A stretch of 64,000 nt of DNA from Streptomyces atroolivaceus (GTDB lineage Bacteria > Actinomycetota > Actinomycetes > Streptomycetales > Streptomycetaceae), in assembly GCF_000717025.1 (NCBI RefSeq), contig NZ_JNXG01000002.1, positions 1,240,001 to 1,304,000 of the forward strand. The letters run 5' to 3'. Below are positions 40,527 through 49,880 of this stretch, one piece after another. Made by a program: the position numbers and the translations under genes. The notes under the pieces were generated by a model. That model worked only from the letters and a program-made list of their open reading frames with translations, made no database searches and had not been told where the DNA came from. Position 1 is the stretch's first letter; the number at the start of each line of letters is the position of its first letter.

Positions 40527-42776
40527 TCACCGGCGCCCGCGCTCCCGGCGGGGCTCAGGAGCGAAGGGGTTGTCCTGGAAGCCCTCGTCCCACTCCGGTT
40601 CGGCATAGCTGACGGGGGCGCGGGTACTACGACCGCTGTCGGTGATGAAAGGCGCCCGGGAGGACGAGGGCCTGCGGCTGCGTCCCCGCTGCCGCCGGGG
40701 TTCGTCGTCGATCGGCCCTGACCCGTACGAGACGGCGTCGCCGAGGTCGACGGGATAGCTGCTCGACGTGCCGGAAGGCGCCCGGCTCGACCTGCGCCTG
40801 CGGCTGCGGCTGCGCTCCCGCCGGGGTTCGTCGTCGATCGGCCCGGCTCCGTACGAGACGGCGTCGCCGAGGTCGACGGGGCGGCTGCTCGTCATGCCGG
40901 AAGGCGCGCGGCTCGACCTGCGCCTGCGGCTGCGGCTGCGCTCCCGTTCGGGTTCGGGTTCGAAGGCCTCCACGTCGACGGGGCGCCGGCTCCTCCTCCG
41001 CGACGTCCTCTCGTCCGCGGAGTCGTCAAGGTAGCTCGGAGCGACACTGCCGCGTCGGTGCCGACGACTGCTGGTCTCGGGCTGCTGACTGCCGAAGTAC
41101 TCGTCCTCGTCCTCCACCGCGGCGTAGTTGACGGGCTCGGGGGCGGGGGGACGGCGGCCCGTCGTGCTCAGGGGCGGCCTCGACCTGTGCCGGCGGGCGG
41201 GGCGCGGAGGAGCCTGGCTCGTGCGGCTCCTGCTCTTGCTCCGACTGCGGTACGCGGGGTCCGGATCCTCCTCGGGGCTGTTGCTGCGCCGGTCGGGCTC
41301 CATCCGGTAGGTCTTCCGGCGATCGGCCACGGCGGCACCCACGTCCTTGGTGGACTGCCGGTGACCGTAGCCGTACTCCTCGAGGTACGCGTCGTCGTCG
41401 GATTGTTCACCGGCGAACCTCATGCCCTCCGGCACGGCCTTCCGGTTCTCCATGCCGTAGAAGCCGTTGTGCGTCCCGGGCTTTCCGTACCTGGACGGAT
41501 GGGGCGTGGTGACGCTCACCGTCACGTCGTCGCGGCCGGCGCGTGCGGGAAGCCGGCCGGTGTCCCTGATGAGCTCCTGGGTGGAGTAGCCGGGGGTTCC
41601 CCGTGGCACGCGCGGCATCTGGAAGTGCATGTTGGCGTTCGGGCCGACACCGCTGAGGCGTCCGGCGGCCTCGGGCCGGCTCAGGTCGACGTCGTTGAGG
41701 ACGGGGACGCCCAGTCGCCGCAGGTCCTCGCGGTTGTTCTCGTACTCCTGGTAGTCGGGCCGTTCCTCGTACGTCGTGGCGGCCATCCTGCCCGCCTGGC
41801 TGGGGTCCCGGCGCACCCGCGCCCGTACCCCGGACAGGTCCGCCTCGGAGAGGAGGATCTGGTCCCGGTCGTGCAGATTCTCCTCGGGCGGGCGGGTCCG
41901 GCCCTGCGGGTGCAGGCCGCCCACCGTGGCACGGGGGCCCATGATCTGCGTGGGGTGCACCTCGATGCGCCCCTGTGTGGTGTCGAAGATCTCCATGCCG
42001 TCCGAGGACTTGACGTACCTGCCGACGATCGGGCCGCGCTCGCCGGTGATCTCGAACATCTGGCCGCGGTCCCTCCTGTGCATCCTGCGGCCCCCGCCGG
42101 CCATCATGCGGGCAACCGTGATACCGCCGCCGTTGTCCTGAGCGGGCGTGGCCGTCCCGGCGGAGGCGCCGGATCCGGGGCCGGACAGGTCGGGCATGGC
42201 CCCCTGGGCCATCCTCCTGCCGTTCGCCGTGGCATGGCGCTCGAACGGATCGTCCTGGTGGGAGACCGCCACCCCCGACCCGTTGTCGGTCCCCGCGACG
42301 GGGCCCAGGGACTGCTGGCGGACGTGGTCGAGCTCGTGGAACATCGTCTCGTCATCCGCGCCCTGCGGGCCGACGACGATGTCATGGCCCGTGGTGTAGG
42401 CGCGGGCGCCGAGCTCCGTCGCCGAGCGCTGGGCGACCGGGTCGCTGTGTACGCGCACATGGCGGAAGGACATGCCGTAGCCCTGCTCCGCCTTCTCCAT
42501 GAGGCGCGAGTCCAGCGGACGGCCCGGGGAGCGGACGGCGTCGACCACGGACGACCGCTGGACGGACGACGTGCCGGCGGGCGGCTGCTCGGCGGTCTCA
42601 TGACCACAAGCGGCGCCGTGCTCGTGCAGCTCCTCCTCGACGGCGCGGGCCACGACCGCGTTGCCCGCCGCGCGCTGAAGAGCCAGAACGCGTTGCGCGA
42701 ACGTGGTCGGTGCTTCCGCGCGGCGGCCGTTCTCCCGGCCACCGGCCTGCTCGACCTGTGTTCTGTATGCGCGCAC
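40527..42776 (-). CDS. DUF4157 (eCIS-core) protein, candidate CIS cargo/toxin with Arg/Ser-rich tail
   Basis: A 749-residue protein next to the CIS operon. Its N-terminal part (about 90-190) is the DUF4157 domain, FRHVRVHSDPVAQRSATELG and a metallopeptidase-like HELDH (about 147-151), found in cargo of extracellular CIS. A middle region (about 235-500) has no family I recognise and could be the effector domain. The C-terminal 250 residues are disordered and rich in Arg/Ser (RSRSRRRRSSRAPSG), with a 42-residue tandem repeat. GTG 42776 follows GAGGAG; GTG 42791 would add five residues. It is the same strand as, and 200 bp downstream of, the LuxR ATPase gene. Confidence 0.85.
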   Translation of the reverse strand: MRAYRTQVEQAGGRENGRRAEAPTTFAQRVLALQRAAGNAVVARAVEEELHEHGAACGHETAEQPPAGTSSVQRSSVVDAVRSPGRPLDSRLMEKAEQGYGMSFRHVRVHSDPVAQRSATELGARAYTTGHDIVVGPQGADDETMFHELDHVRQQSLGPVAGTDNGSGVAVSHQDDPFERHATANGRRMAQGAMPDLSGPGSGASAGTATPAQDNGGGITVARMMAGGGRRMHRRDRGQMFEITGERGPIVGRYVKSSDGMEIFDTTQGRIEVHPTQIMGPRATVGGLHPQGRTRPPEENLHDRDQILLSEADLSGVRARVRRDPSQAGRMAATTYEERPDYQEYENNREDLRRLGVPVLNDVDLSRPEAAGRLSGVGPNANMHFQMPRVPRGTPGYSTQELIRDTGRLPARAGRDDVTVSVTTPHPSRYGKPGTHNGFYGMENRKAVPEGMRFAGEQSDDDAYLEEYGYGHRQSTKDVGAAVADRRKTYRMEPDRRSNSPEEDPDPAYRSRSKSRSRTSQAPPRPARRHRSRPPLSTTGRRPPAPEPVNYAAVEDEDEYFGSQQPETSSRRHRRGSVAPSYLDDSADERTSRRRSRRPVDVEAFEPEPERERSRSRRRRSSRAPSGMTSSRPVDLGDAVSYGAGPIDDEPRRERSRSRRRRSSRAPSGTSSSYPVDLGDAVSYGSGPIDDEPRRQRGRSRRPSSSRAPFITDSGRSTRAPVSYAEPEWDEGFQDNPFAPEPRRERGRR
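40692..40943 (-). repeat. 126-bp tandem repeat coding for an SR-rich 42-aa unit
   Basis: Two near-identical 126-bp units (40692-40817 and 40818-40943) encode 42 residues each, with an Arg/Ser-rich part (RSRSRRRRSSRAPSG) and an acidic/neutral part (YPVDLGDAVSYG, GPIDDEPRR). Partial degenerate copies flank both sides. The array is in the tail of the DUF4157 protein and should vary in number between strains. Confidence 0.8.
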
Positions 42777-42976
42777 GGTACTCCTCGCCACTCAACGCCT
42801 GATCAAGAATGGTTACCCGGCCGGTGCCGGCCGCGGGAGGTCCGCGAGGGCAGAAACCCGGGTGTGGGCGGGTGAGCGGCAGGGCCGTGAGGGCAAGCCC
42901 CGCGGCCGGGACGGATCCGGGCGGACGGGCAGGCAGGCGCTCGGCCCCCGCTCTGCGCGCAGGCCTGCCGGTCCGG

Positions 42977-45973
42977 TCAAGTGGGGCCACCCGCAGTGCT
43001 GTTCAGCGCGGCCGGAAGGTCACCCCTCCGTCGTATGCCGAGTTTGCGGTAGGTACTGGTGAGATGGGTTTCCACGGTACGCCGTGCCAGGTGCAGCAGT
43101 TCGGAGATCTCGGCGTTCGTCCGGCCGTCGGCGGCGAGCGTGGCGATGCGGAGTTCGCCCGCGGTCAGAGAGTCACGGCCCGTGAGTGAGGTGTTCCCGC
43201 GGCGGGCGCCGCTGGCGCGCAGCGCCAGTTCCGCGCTGCCGGACAGCCGGACCGCGCCCAGTCGTTCGGCCGCCGTCGCGGCCTCCCTGAGCAGCGGTCG
43301 TGCACTGCGCGGCTGTCCGGCTGCCGTGAGCTGGACGCCGTGGGCGATGAGTGCGGGGATCAGCTCGACGTCGAGCGATGTGCCGCGCAGGACGCCCACG
43401 GCCTCGGCGGTGAGTTCGAGACCGCGCCCGCCGCCGGTGGCCGCGCCGAGGACGCGCAGGGCGCGGCCCCGGACCCGGGGCGTGTTCCATACGGCGGCGT
43501 ACCGGTTCTCCTCCTCGGCGAGCGCGAGGGCCTGTGCCGGTTCCCCCAGCAGGAGAAGGCATTCGGCGGCGGCCGAGCGCCACGGTGTGACGACAGGGCT
43601 CTCCACGTCACGGCCGAGCTGGCGCCTGCCGCACTCCCGGAAGTCGTCCAGGGCGCCCGCGGGATCGCCGGCCGACGCACGCAGGACGCCACGCGCGTAG
43701 AGGAATCGATTCTGCTCCCAACCGTCCTGCGTTTCCTTGACATTGACACCGGCGATGAGCCGTTCGGCCTCGGCGGAGCGGCCGCACTCGACGAGTGCGA
43801 TGACGCGGTGGGCCAGGAAGTTGCTCGCACCCGTGCGGGGCGAGTCGCCCGGAGCCCGGAGCCTGTCGGCGGTCTCCTCCAGCACCCACCCGTAACGGCC
43901 GCGTGCGGCAGCGGTGTCCACCCGCGTGTTGAGCAGCGACCGGTGGACGGGGTGCAGCGGCGACAGCCAGTGCTCGGACAGCGCGGTCCTGATGATTCGT
44001 TCGGCGTCGTCCGACGCGTCGGCCCACTGCGCCACGGCGGCGGCCGTACTCAGCAGGTAGGGCACCAGAAGCGGATCCTCCGGGGAGGCCAGCAGCCGCC
44101 GGACCTGCCGCATGGCGGACTCGGCGGACAGCAGCCCGGCCGTCGCCTCGTACCGGATCAGCAGGGCACGCAGGGCCGGGCTGATCCATTCCGGGGAGCG
44201 CTCGGCACGCTCGCGCAGCCGGGTGTAGACGGCCCGCCGGATCTCGGGGTCGTGGTCGGAGAAGAAGGCCGACGCCGTCTCGATCGTACGGGCGAGGACG
44301 GGTTCGCCGTCCAGGGCGCCCAGATCGCGCATGACGTCGAGCGCGGCGTGCGGCTTGCCCCGGTGGGCCAGGACGTTGCCCAGGTTGACCGCGGCCAGTA
44401 CCCGGTCCCTGGGCTGTTCCTGGAGGTGCAGCGCCTCGGCCAGCCGGGGTATGCCGCCGGTCCGCAGGGTGGCGAACTCCAGTTCGCCGAGCTCCGTGAG
44501 CACCGCGGCCCGGCGCTCGCGCGGCATCGGTTCGTCCAGCGCTCGGCGCAGATAGTGTGCGGCGGCGCCGGTCCTGCCCGCCCTGGACGCGTCGGCTGCC
44601 GCGTCCAGGAGGTCCTCGGCGAAGCGCGCCGGGCCGCCTGGGGCGGTGTGCAGCAGATGCCCGGCCACCGCTTCGACACCGTCCCCCCGGCGTCGGCGCA
44701 GCTCGGCCGCGCGGAGGTGCAGGGCCTGCCGTTGCGAGCGGGGCCAGCCGTCGAGGACCGCTCCGCGCAGCAGAGGGTGCGCGAAGCGCGGGACGCCGGT
44801 GCCAGGGGTCCGGCGCAGGAGGCCGAGCCGGAGCATCGCGGCGATCCAGCCGCTCACGCGTTCGGGGTCGGCACGGGTGAGTTCGGAGAGGAAGTCGCCG
44901 AAATCGTCGCCGAGGTCGTGGCCCGGGCAGAGGGCGCCGTGCACGGCGTCCCCAGGGCGCGCACCGGGCGACCCGGGACCGCCTGGGGATGCGTCTCCCC
45001 CTTCCTCCTCGTCCTTCCTCCCCTCGCAGTACCGCGCCGAGTCCTCCAGTTCGGCGAGTGCGCGGGCCACCGTGGTGCTCTCGGGGCCGGTGCTGCTCAG
45101 CCACCACGAGACCGCTGCCACGAACGCCCCCGGGTACAGCTCGGCGCAGTTCTCGGGCAGCCCTGGCTCCGGGCAGCCGTCGTCCGCTCCACCGGCACGG
45201 CCGCCGTGCGGGAAGACCGCCCGAAGATCGTCGAGCAGCGCGCGCAGCAGCAGCGGGTTGCCCGCCCCCGCCCGTACGCAGCCGTCAACCCAGGTGTCGC
45301 TGGTGTCCGGGCCCAGGACACCGCGTACCAGCTCCTCGGCGGCGGGACGGCTCAGCGGGGCCACGGCGTGCATCCTGACCACGCCGGGGGGCAGGGAGTA
45401 CGCGAGGCCCGGTGCCGGTGGGGCGATGTCGTACTGCCCGCGCTCGGTCACCACCATCAGGACCGGCATCCCGGTCAGCTGCCGGGCGCTCTCGGCCAGC
45501 CAGCGACGGGAGGCCTGGTCGGCGAGGTGCGCGTCGTCGACGGCGACCAGCACGGGCGACTCGGCCGCGTACTCGCCCAGCAGCCGCCACAGGCGGGACG
45601 GGTGGCGGACGTGGTGCGGGCTCCTCGGGGTGGGGACCTGGAGGCCGGCGGGACGACGGGGCGGGCCGAAGAGCTGGGTGACGAGGGCGAGGGGGATGCC
45701 GGAGCTCTCGGCGGAGGCATGGGCCCGCAGGACCCGCATGCCGAGGCCCGCGCCCAGTCCGGCGGCGGCCTCCAGCAGCGCGCTGCGGCCCGTACCCGTG
45801 GGCGCGCGGAACAGGACCAGCCGGCCGGATCCGCCCATGGCCCGGTCGGCCTCCGCTGCCAGCAGCTCCAGCGCGGACTCGCGTTCGAGCAGTCCGGCGG
45901 AGGCGGGGTTGAGGGCCGATGGCGGGGCCGTGACCGGTGGACGGGGCCGTGGCTGACCCGATAACGCCCTCAT
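42977..45973 (-). CDS. Large LuxR-family ATPase regulator (LAL)
   Basis: A 998-residue LAL-type regulator. The N-terminal NTPase domain has a P-loop-like RAPTGTGRSALLEAA near residue 50 and Walker B LVAVDDAHLADQ (about 135). A long TPR-like helical middle follows. The C-terminal LuxR helix-turn-helix (about 930-985, LTAGELRIATLAADGRTNAE, then HLARRTVETHLTSTYRKLGI) binds DNA. ATG 45973 follows ggaggg; longer upstream ORF sequence is not coding. It is divergent from a NarL-like regulator and upstream of the DUF4157 gene, so it probably controls the CIS locus. LuxR-type regulators adjoin Streptomyces CIS clusters. Confidence 0.9.
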   Translation of the reverse strand: MRALSGQPRPRPPVTAPPSALNPASAGLLERESALELLAAEADRAMGGSGRLVLFRAPTGTGRSALLEAAAGLGAGLGMRVLRAHASAESSGIPLALVTQLFGPPRRPAGLQVPTPRSPHHVRHPSRLWRLLGEYAAESPVLVAVDDAHLADQASRRWLAESARQLTGMPVLMVVTERGQYDIAPPAPGLAYSLPPGVVRMHAVAPLSRPAAEELVRGVLGPDTSDTWVDGCVRAGAGNPLLLRALLDDLRAVFPHGGRAGGADDGCPEPGLPENCAELYPGAFVAAVSWWLSSTGPESTTVARALAELEDSARYCEGRKDEEEGGDASPGGPGSPGARPGDAVHGALCPGHDLGDDFGDFLSELTRADPERVSGWIAAMLRLGLLRRTPGTGVPRFAHPLLRGAVLDGWPRSQRQALHLRAAELRRRRGDGVEAVAGHLLHTAPGGPARFAEDLLDAAADASRAGRTGAAAHYLRRALDEPMPRERRAAVLTELGELEFATLRTGGIPRLAEALHLQEQPRDRVLAAVNLGNVLAHRGKPHAALDVMRDLGALDGEPVLARTIETASAFFSDHDPEIRRAVYTRLRERAERSPEWISPALRALLIRYEATAGLLSAESAMRQVRRLLASPEDPLLVPYLLSTAAAVAQWADASDDAERIIRTALSEHWLSPLHPVHRSLLNTRVDTAAARGRYGWVLEETADRLRAPGDSPRTGASNFLAHRVIALVECGRSAEAERLIAGVNVKETQDGWEQNRFLYARGVLRASAGDPAGALDDFRECGRRQLGRDVESPVVTPWRSAAAECLLLLGEPAQALALAEEENRYAAVWNTPRVRGRALRVLGAATGGGRGLELTAEAVGVLRGTSLDVELIPALIAHGVQLTAAGQPRSARPLLREAATAAERLGAVRLSGSAELALRASGARRGNTSLTGRDSLTAGELRIATLAADGRTNAEISELLHLARRTVETHLTSTYRKLGIRRRGDLPAALNSTAGGPT

Positions 45974-46102
45974 AAGGACTTCCCTCCGATCTCGTGGTCG
46001 GTCTCGTGGTGGGCCACGTTGTGGCCGTCCTTTCGGCGAAGGAAGGATGGGAGGAGCAGGAACGCTTCGTTCCGATGAGGCAAGACGCGAGGACGTACAG
46101 GC

Positions 46103-46741
46103 ATGGTTGGTCGGCTCCCGGTCAGAATCCCCGTGGAGGTCCACGCGTCGGACCCGCTGTCCCTGGACGGAGCGGTCAGCCAGCTCCGCCGGCACTCCGA
46201 GGTGGAACTGATCGACGAGGGCGCGGGCCGGCCGGGCACGGTCGCGGTCCTGCTGGCCGAGGCCCTGGACGAACCCACGCTGTCGCGGCTGAGGCGGCTG
46301 ACACGCGCCGACGGCACCAGGACCGTCCTCGTCACGAGCCTGATCCGTGAGGTGGAGCTGCTCCAGGTGATCGAGTACGGCGTCGGCGCGATCGTCTGGC
46401 GGCGCGAGGCCACCGGCCACCGCCTTCTCCGGGCGGTCCTGGCGGCCTCGCGGGGCGACGGAGATCTGCCCTCGGACCTGCTGGGGCGGCTGATGGCCCA
46501 GGTCGGCACGTTGCAGCGGGGCGCGGCCGGCGCCTCGGGCGCCACGGCATCCGGTCTGGCGCCCCGCGAGGTCGACGTACTCCGGCTGGTGGCCGAGGGA
46601 ATGGATACCGGAGAGATTGCCAGCAAACTGTCGTACTCCGAACGCACGGTCAAGAACGTCATGCACGGTCTGACGACCCGGCTGCAGCTCCGCAACCGTG
46701 CCCACGCCGTGGCATATGCCTTGCGGGAAGGCTACATCTGA
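46103..46741 (+). CDS. NarL/LuxR-type DNA-binding regulator
   Basis: A 212-residue protein. The N-terminal receiver-like region (about 10-120) lacks a clear phospho-accepting Asp in the usual position, and the C-terminus is a LuxR helix-turn-helix (about 148-205, LAPREVDVLRLVAEGMDTGE, then SKLSYSERTVKNVMHGLTTR). Such atypical receivers often work without phosphorylation. It is divergent from the LAL gene across 129 bp and upstream of the CIS structural operon, so it may regulate it. ATG 46103 is used; the upstream aggcatggttgg is a weak site. Confidence 0.85.
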   Translation: MVGRLPVRIPVEVHASDPLSLDGAVSQLRRHSEVELIDEGAGRPGTVAVLLAEALDEPTLSRLRRLTRADGTRTVLVTSLIREVELLQVIEYGVGAIVWRREATGHRLLRAVLAASRGDGDLPSDLLGRLMAQVGTLQRGAAGASGATASGLAPREVDVLRLVAEGMDTGEIASKLSYSERTVKNVMHGLTTRLQLRNRAHAVAYALREGYI

Positions 46742-47022
46742 CGGTCCGTACGCCGACGCAAGGGCCCGGAGGGCAGGACCGGGGTGACGCGGGGGTAGCG
46801 GGACTGCCCCCCGGCCGTCCCCCGTGCGCCTCGCGGGGCGGGCGGCCTGACGGCGACGATGGACTGGGGCGCTCCGTTCCGAGGCCTGCCCGCGTCGGGC
46901 CGGGCCACGGACGGTCCGGCCGGGCGCAGTGACAGGTTGATACAGGACAGGTCGTTCCGTGGCGGTCCGTTCGGCGACGAGCGGAGCTGTGACAGGCAGC
47001 GACGGTGAAGGGCAGGACGACC

Positions 47023-47712
47023 GTGATCCACGAGGTGGATGACATCCTGAGAGGGCTGCTCACCCGCGGCGCTTTCGCCGGGTCCGACGTCGAGGTCACC
47101 TTCGACGCCCCGACGCGCGACTGGGCGGCCCGGCGGAACGCCCCGACCATCGACGCGTATCTCTACGACATCCGCGAGGACACCAAGCGGCGTCAGCGCG
47201 GCAAGATGTCGCTGCGCGACGAGCAAGGGATCGTCCTCAAACAGCACCAGCCGCCACGCTGGTTCCGGCTCTCGTACCTCGTCACGGCCTGGACCAAGCG
47301 CCCGCAGGACGAACATCGGATGCTCTCCGCCGTACTGCACACGCTGCTGCCCAAGGAGATCCTCCCCCCGGAGGACCTGACCGGCACACTCGCCGGACTG
47401 GGCCTCTCCGTCCCGCTGACCGTCGCGGGGCTGCACACCGAGGCGCGCTCACTCGCGGACATCTGGTCCGCGCTCGGCGGTGAACTCAAACCCTCGCTCG
47501 ACGTGGTGATCACCGCGCCCTTCCTCGCCTACCCCGAGTACAGGGTCGGTCCGCCCGTCACGGAAGGGCTCGGCGTCCAGGTACGTGGGACGGAGGGCCG
47601 GCCCGACGACAGTCCCGTGCGCTACCACAGCGAGGATAGCGTCGGCGCCGCCAAGGAGGACTTCGCGCAGAAGCACGGCGCGACAGGAACGCTCCGGGAG
47701 CAGCGGAAGTGA
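47023..47712 (+). CDS. DUF4255 CIS protein (Pvc16/Afp16-like tail cap)
   Basis: A 229-residue protein beginning MIHEVDDILRGLLTRGAFAG and carrying VTFDAPTRDWAARRNAPTID, typical of DUF4255. In contractile injection systems this protein terminates the tube/sheath (Afp16/Pvc16-like). GTG 47023 is chosen because aggac precedes it and relatives start with MIHEVDD; GTG 47005 would add six residues. Translation is coupled to the next gene (GTGA overlap). A 281-bp non-coding stretch precedes it and should hold the operon promoter. Confidence 0.88.
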   Translation: MIHEVDDILRGLLTRGAFAGSDVEVTFDAPTRDWAARRNAPTIDAYLYDIREDTKRRQRGKMSLRDEQGIVLKQHQPPRWFRLSYLVTAWTKRPQDEHRMLSAVLHTLLPKEILPPEDLTGTLAGLGLSVPLTVAGLHTEARSLADIWSALGGELKPSLDVVITAPFLAYPEYRVGPPVTEGLGVQVRGTEGRPDDSPVRYHSEDSVGAAKEDFAQKHGATGTLREQRK

Positions 47713-49880
47713 GTGACTTCGCCTCCCCGTTGCTCGAACGGCTCGCAGATCTGCGCGAGCGGGTGGCCTTCCTCGTCGAGCACCGCAGCGCCACGGACCC
47801 GACGGCCACCGACCCGATGCGCGGGATGTACCTGACGGATGACGCGGTACGGCACCTGCTGTCCCGGAGTACGGAGGGCGCCTCTCCCTCCGGCCGGGTC
47901 GAGCCGGACGAGCCGGACGGGTCCGGGGAGCCGGAGACCACGGAGGAGCCGGAGACGTCGGAGACGCGGGACACGCCGGAGGAGACCGAGCCCTCCGAGC
48001 CGCCCGACGACGACCGTCTCCACTGGCTCGCCCACTGGCTGGAGCTCAGCCCGCTCGACACCCAGATCCTGCTGATCGCGCTGGCGCCCGACCTGGACCG
48101 CACCTTCGAGTCGCTGTACGGCTACCTCAACGACGACGTCACACGCCGCCGGGCGACCGTCGCGCTCGCGCTCGACCTGTGCGGGGTGCCCACGCACTCC
48201 GCCGCGGGACGGGCCCGGTTCCATCCGGCCGCGCGTCTGCTCACGCGCGGACTGATCGAGATGGACGATCCCGAACGCCCCTTCCTCAGCCGCTCCTTGC
48301 GCGTTCCCGACCGGGTCGTGGCCCACCTGCTCGGCGACGACACCCCGGACCCGGCGCTGCTCGGGACCGTACGCCTGCTTCCGTTCCTGCCCGCGGAAGC
48401 GGACGCGGAGGACGCGGAGAGCCCGGAGGGTGCGACCGGCACGGGCGGGGCGGACGGCGTGGACCCGCTGGTACGGAGGCTGGCCGAGCAGCTCTCGGCG
48501 CGTCCGCTCACGGTCTACCTGCGTGAGCACCGCGACGGAGACGGGCTCGCCTTCGCCACCGTGGCCCTGGGCGCGGCCGGTGTCCCGGCCCTGCATCTCG
48601 CCCCGGGGAAAAGCACGGTGGCCCACCGTCCCGAGGAGGACGCGCCGGTGGAACGCACGGCGGGGGAGCGCCTCCCGTACCGGGAACTGCTCCGCGAGGC
48701 GAGGCTGACCGGCCGGGCGATCGTGGTGTCCTCGCTGCCCGAGAGGCCCGAGGAGCTGATCCGGGCGCTCGCGGTGAACGACGTCCCGGTGCTGCTCGCG
48801 GACCCGCGCCCGTACGACCCGCAGTGGTGCGACAGGGGGCGCGACCCCGTCGTGCTGGACGCGCCCCGGCAGCGTGCCGGCGACATCGACGCCTGGCGGG
48901 CGGCGCTCGGCGAGGAACCGGAGTTCGACCTGGCGCCGGTCGTCGCCGCGTACCGGCTCGGGCCCGGCGGGATCGACCGCGCCTCCCGCGCGGCACTGGA
49001 CCTCGCCGCGTTCGACGGTACGGAGCTGTCCGCCGCACATCTGCGGCTCGCGGCCCGGCAGCAGTCCGCGTCCGGTCTCGAACGGCACGCCCGCCGTATC
49101 CGGCCCGACGTCGGCTGGAGCGACCTCGTGCTGCCCGAGGGCCCGCTGGCGCAGCTACGGGAACTGGTCCTCCGGGCCCAGCACCGCGACCGGGTGCTCG
49201 GCGACTGGCGGCTGAGCGCGGGCGGCGGGCGCGGGCGGGGCGTGGTGGGGCTGTTCGCGGGCGACTCCGGCACCGGCAAGACGCTCTCCGCCGAGGTGGT
49301 CGCGGGTGCGCTGGGCCTGGATCTCTACGTCGTACAGCTGCCGTCCGTCGTGGACAAGTACGTCGGTGAGACGGAGAAGAACCTGGAGCGGATCTTCACC
49401 GAGGCCGACCGTACGGACGCGGTGCTGCTCTTCGACGAGGCGGACGCCGTCTTCGGCAAGCGCTCCGAGGTCAGCAGCTCCAACGACCGCCACGCGAACA
49501 TGGAGAGCGCCTACCTCCTCCAGCGTCTGGAGTCGTTCGACGGCATCGCCCTGCTGACCACCAACCTGCGCTCGAACATCGACGACGCCTTCACGCGCCG
49601 GCTGGACCTGGTGGTCGACTTCCCCTTCCCCGACGAGAAACAGCGCCTGGCGCTCTGGTGGCACAGCCTCGCCCATGTCCCGTGCGCCGACGACATCGAT
49701 CCGGCGTCCTGCGCGGCGGACTTCGAGCTGGCGGGCGGCTCGATCCGCAGCGCGGTCGTCACGGCCGCGTACGCGGCGGCGGGCCGCGGCGACGGCGTGT
49801 CGACGGCGGATCTGCTGGCGGGCGCCCAGCGCGAATACCGCAAGGCGGGCCGGCTGGTCCTGGACGACGCGTCCTGGTGA
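47709..49880 (+). CDS. CIS AAA+ ATPase (Pvc15/Afp15-like)
   Basis: A 723-residue AAA+ protein. An N-terminal helical region (about 1-200) contains an acidic low-complexity insert (about 55-100). The C-terminal AAA+ domain has Walker A FAGDSGTGKT (Lys524), Walker B LLFDEAD (Asp576, Glu577), sensor region LLTTNLRSNID and arginine-finger-like FTRRLDL. In CIS, this ATPase is conserved and may help assembly or disassembly; its role is not settled. The GTG at 47709 overlaps the DUF4255 stop. Its last 370 bp are overlapped by the antisense frame of the next gene. Confidence 0.92.
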   Translation: MSDFASPLLERLADLRERVAFLVEHRSATDPTATDPMRGMYLTDDAVRHLLSRSTEGASPSGRVEPDEPDGSGEPETTEEPETSETRDTPEETEPSEPPDDDRLHWLAHWLELSPLDTQILLIALAPDLDRTFESLYGYLNDDVTRRRATVALALDLCGVPTHSAAGRARFHPAARLLTRGLIEMDDPERPFLSRSLRVPDRVVAHLLGDDTPDPALLGTVRLLPFLPAEADAEDAESPEGATGTGGADGVDPLVRRLAEQLSARPLTVYLREHRDGDGLAFATVALGAAGVPALHLAPGKSTVAHRPEEDAPVERTAGERLPYRELLREARLTGRAIVVSSLPERPEELIRALAVNDVPVLLADPRPYDPQWCDRGRDPVVLDAPRQRAGDIDAWRAALGEEPEFDLAPVVAAYRLGPGGIDRASRAALDLAAFDGTELSAAHLRLAARQQSASGLERHARRIRPDVGWSDLVLPEGPLAQLRELVLRAQHRDRVLGDWRLSAGGGRGRGVVGLFAGDSGTGKTLSAEVVAGALGLDLYVVQLPSVVDKYVGETEKNLERIFTEADRTDAVLLFDEADAVFGKRSEVSSSNDRHANMESAYLLQRLESFDGIALLTTNLRSNIDDAFTRRLDLVVDFPFPDEKQRLALWWHSLAHVPCADDIDPASCAADFELAGGSIRSAVVTAAYAAAGRGDGVSTADLLAGAQREYRKAGRLVLDDASW

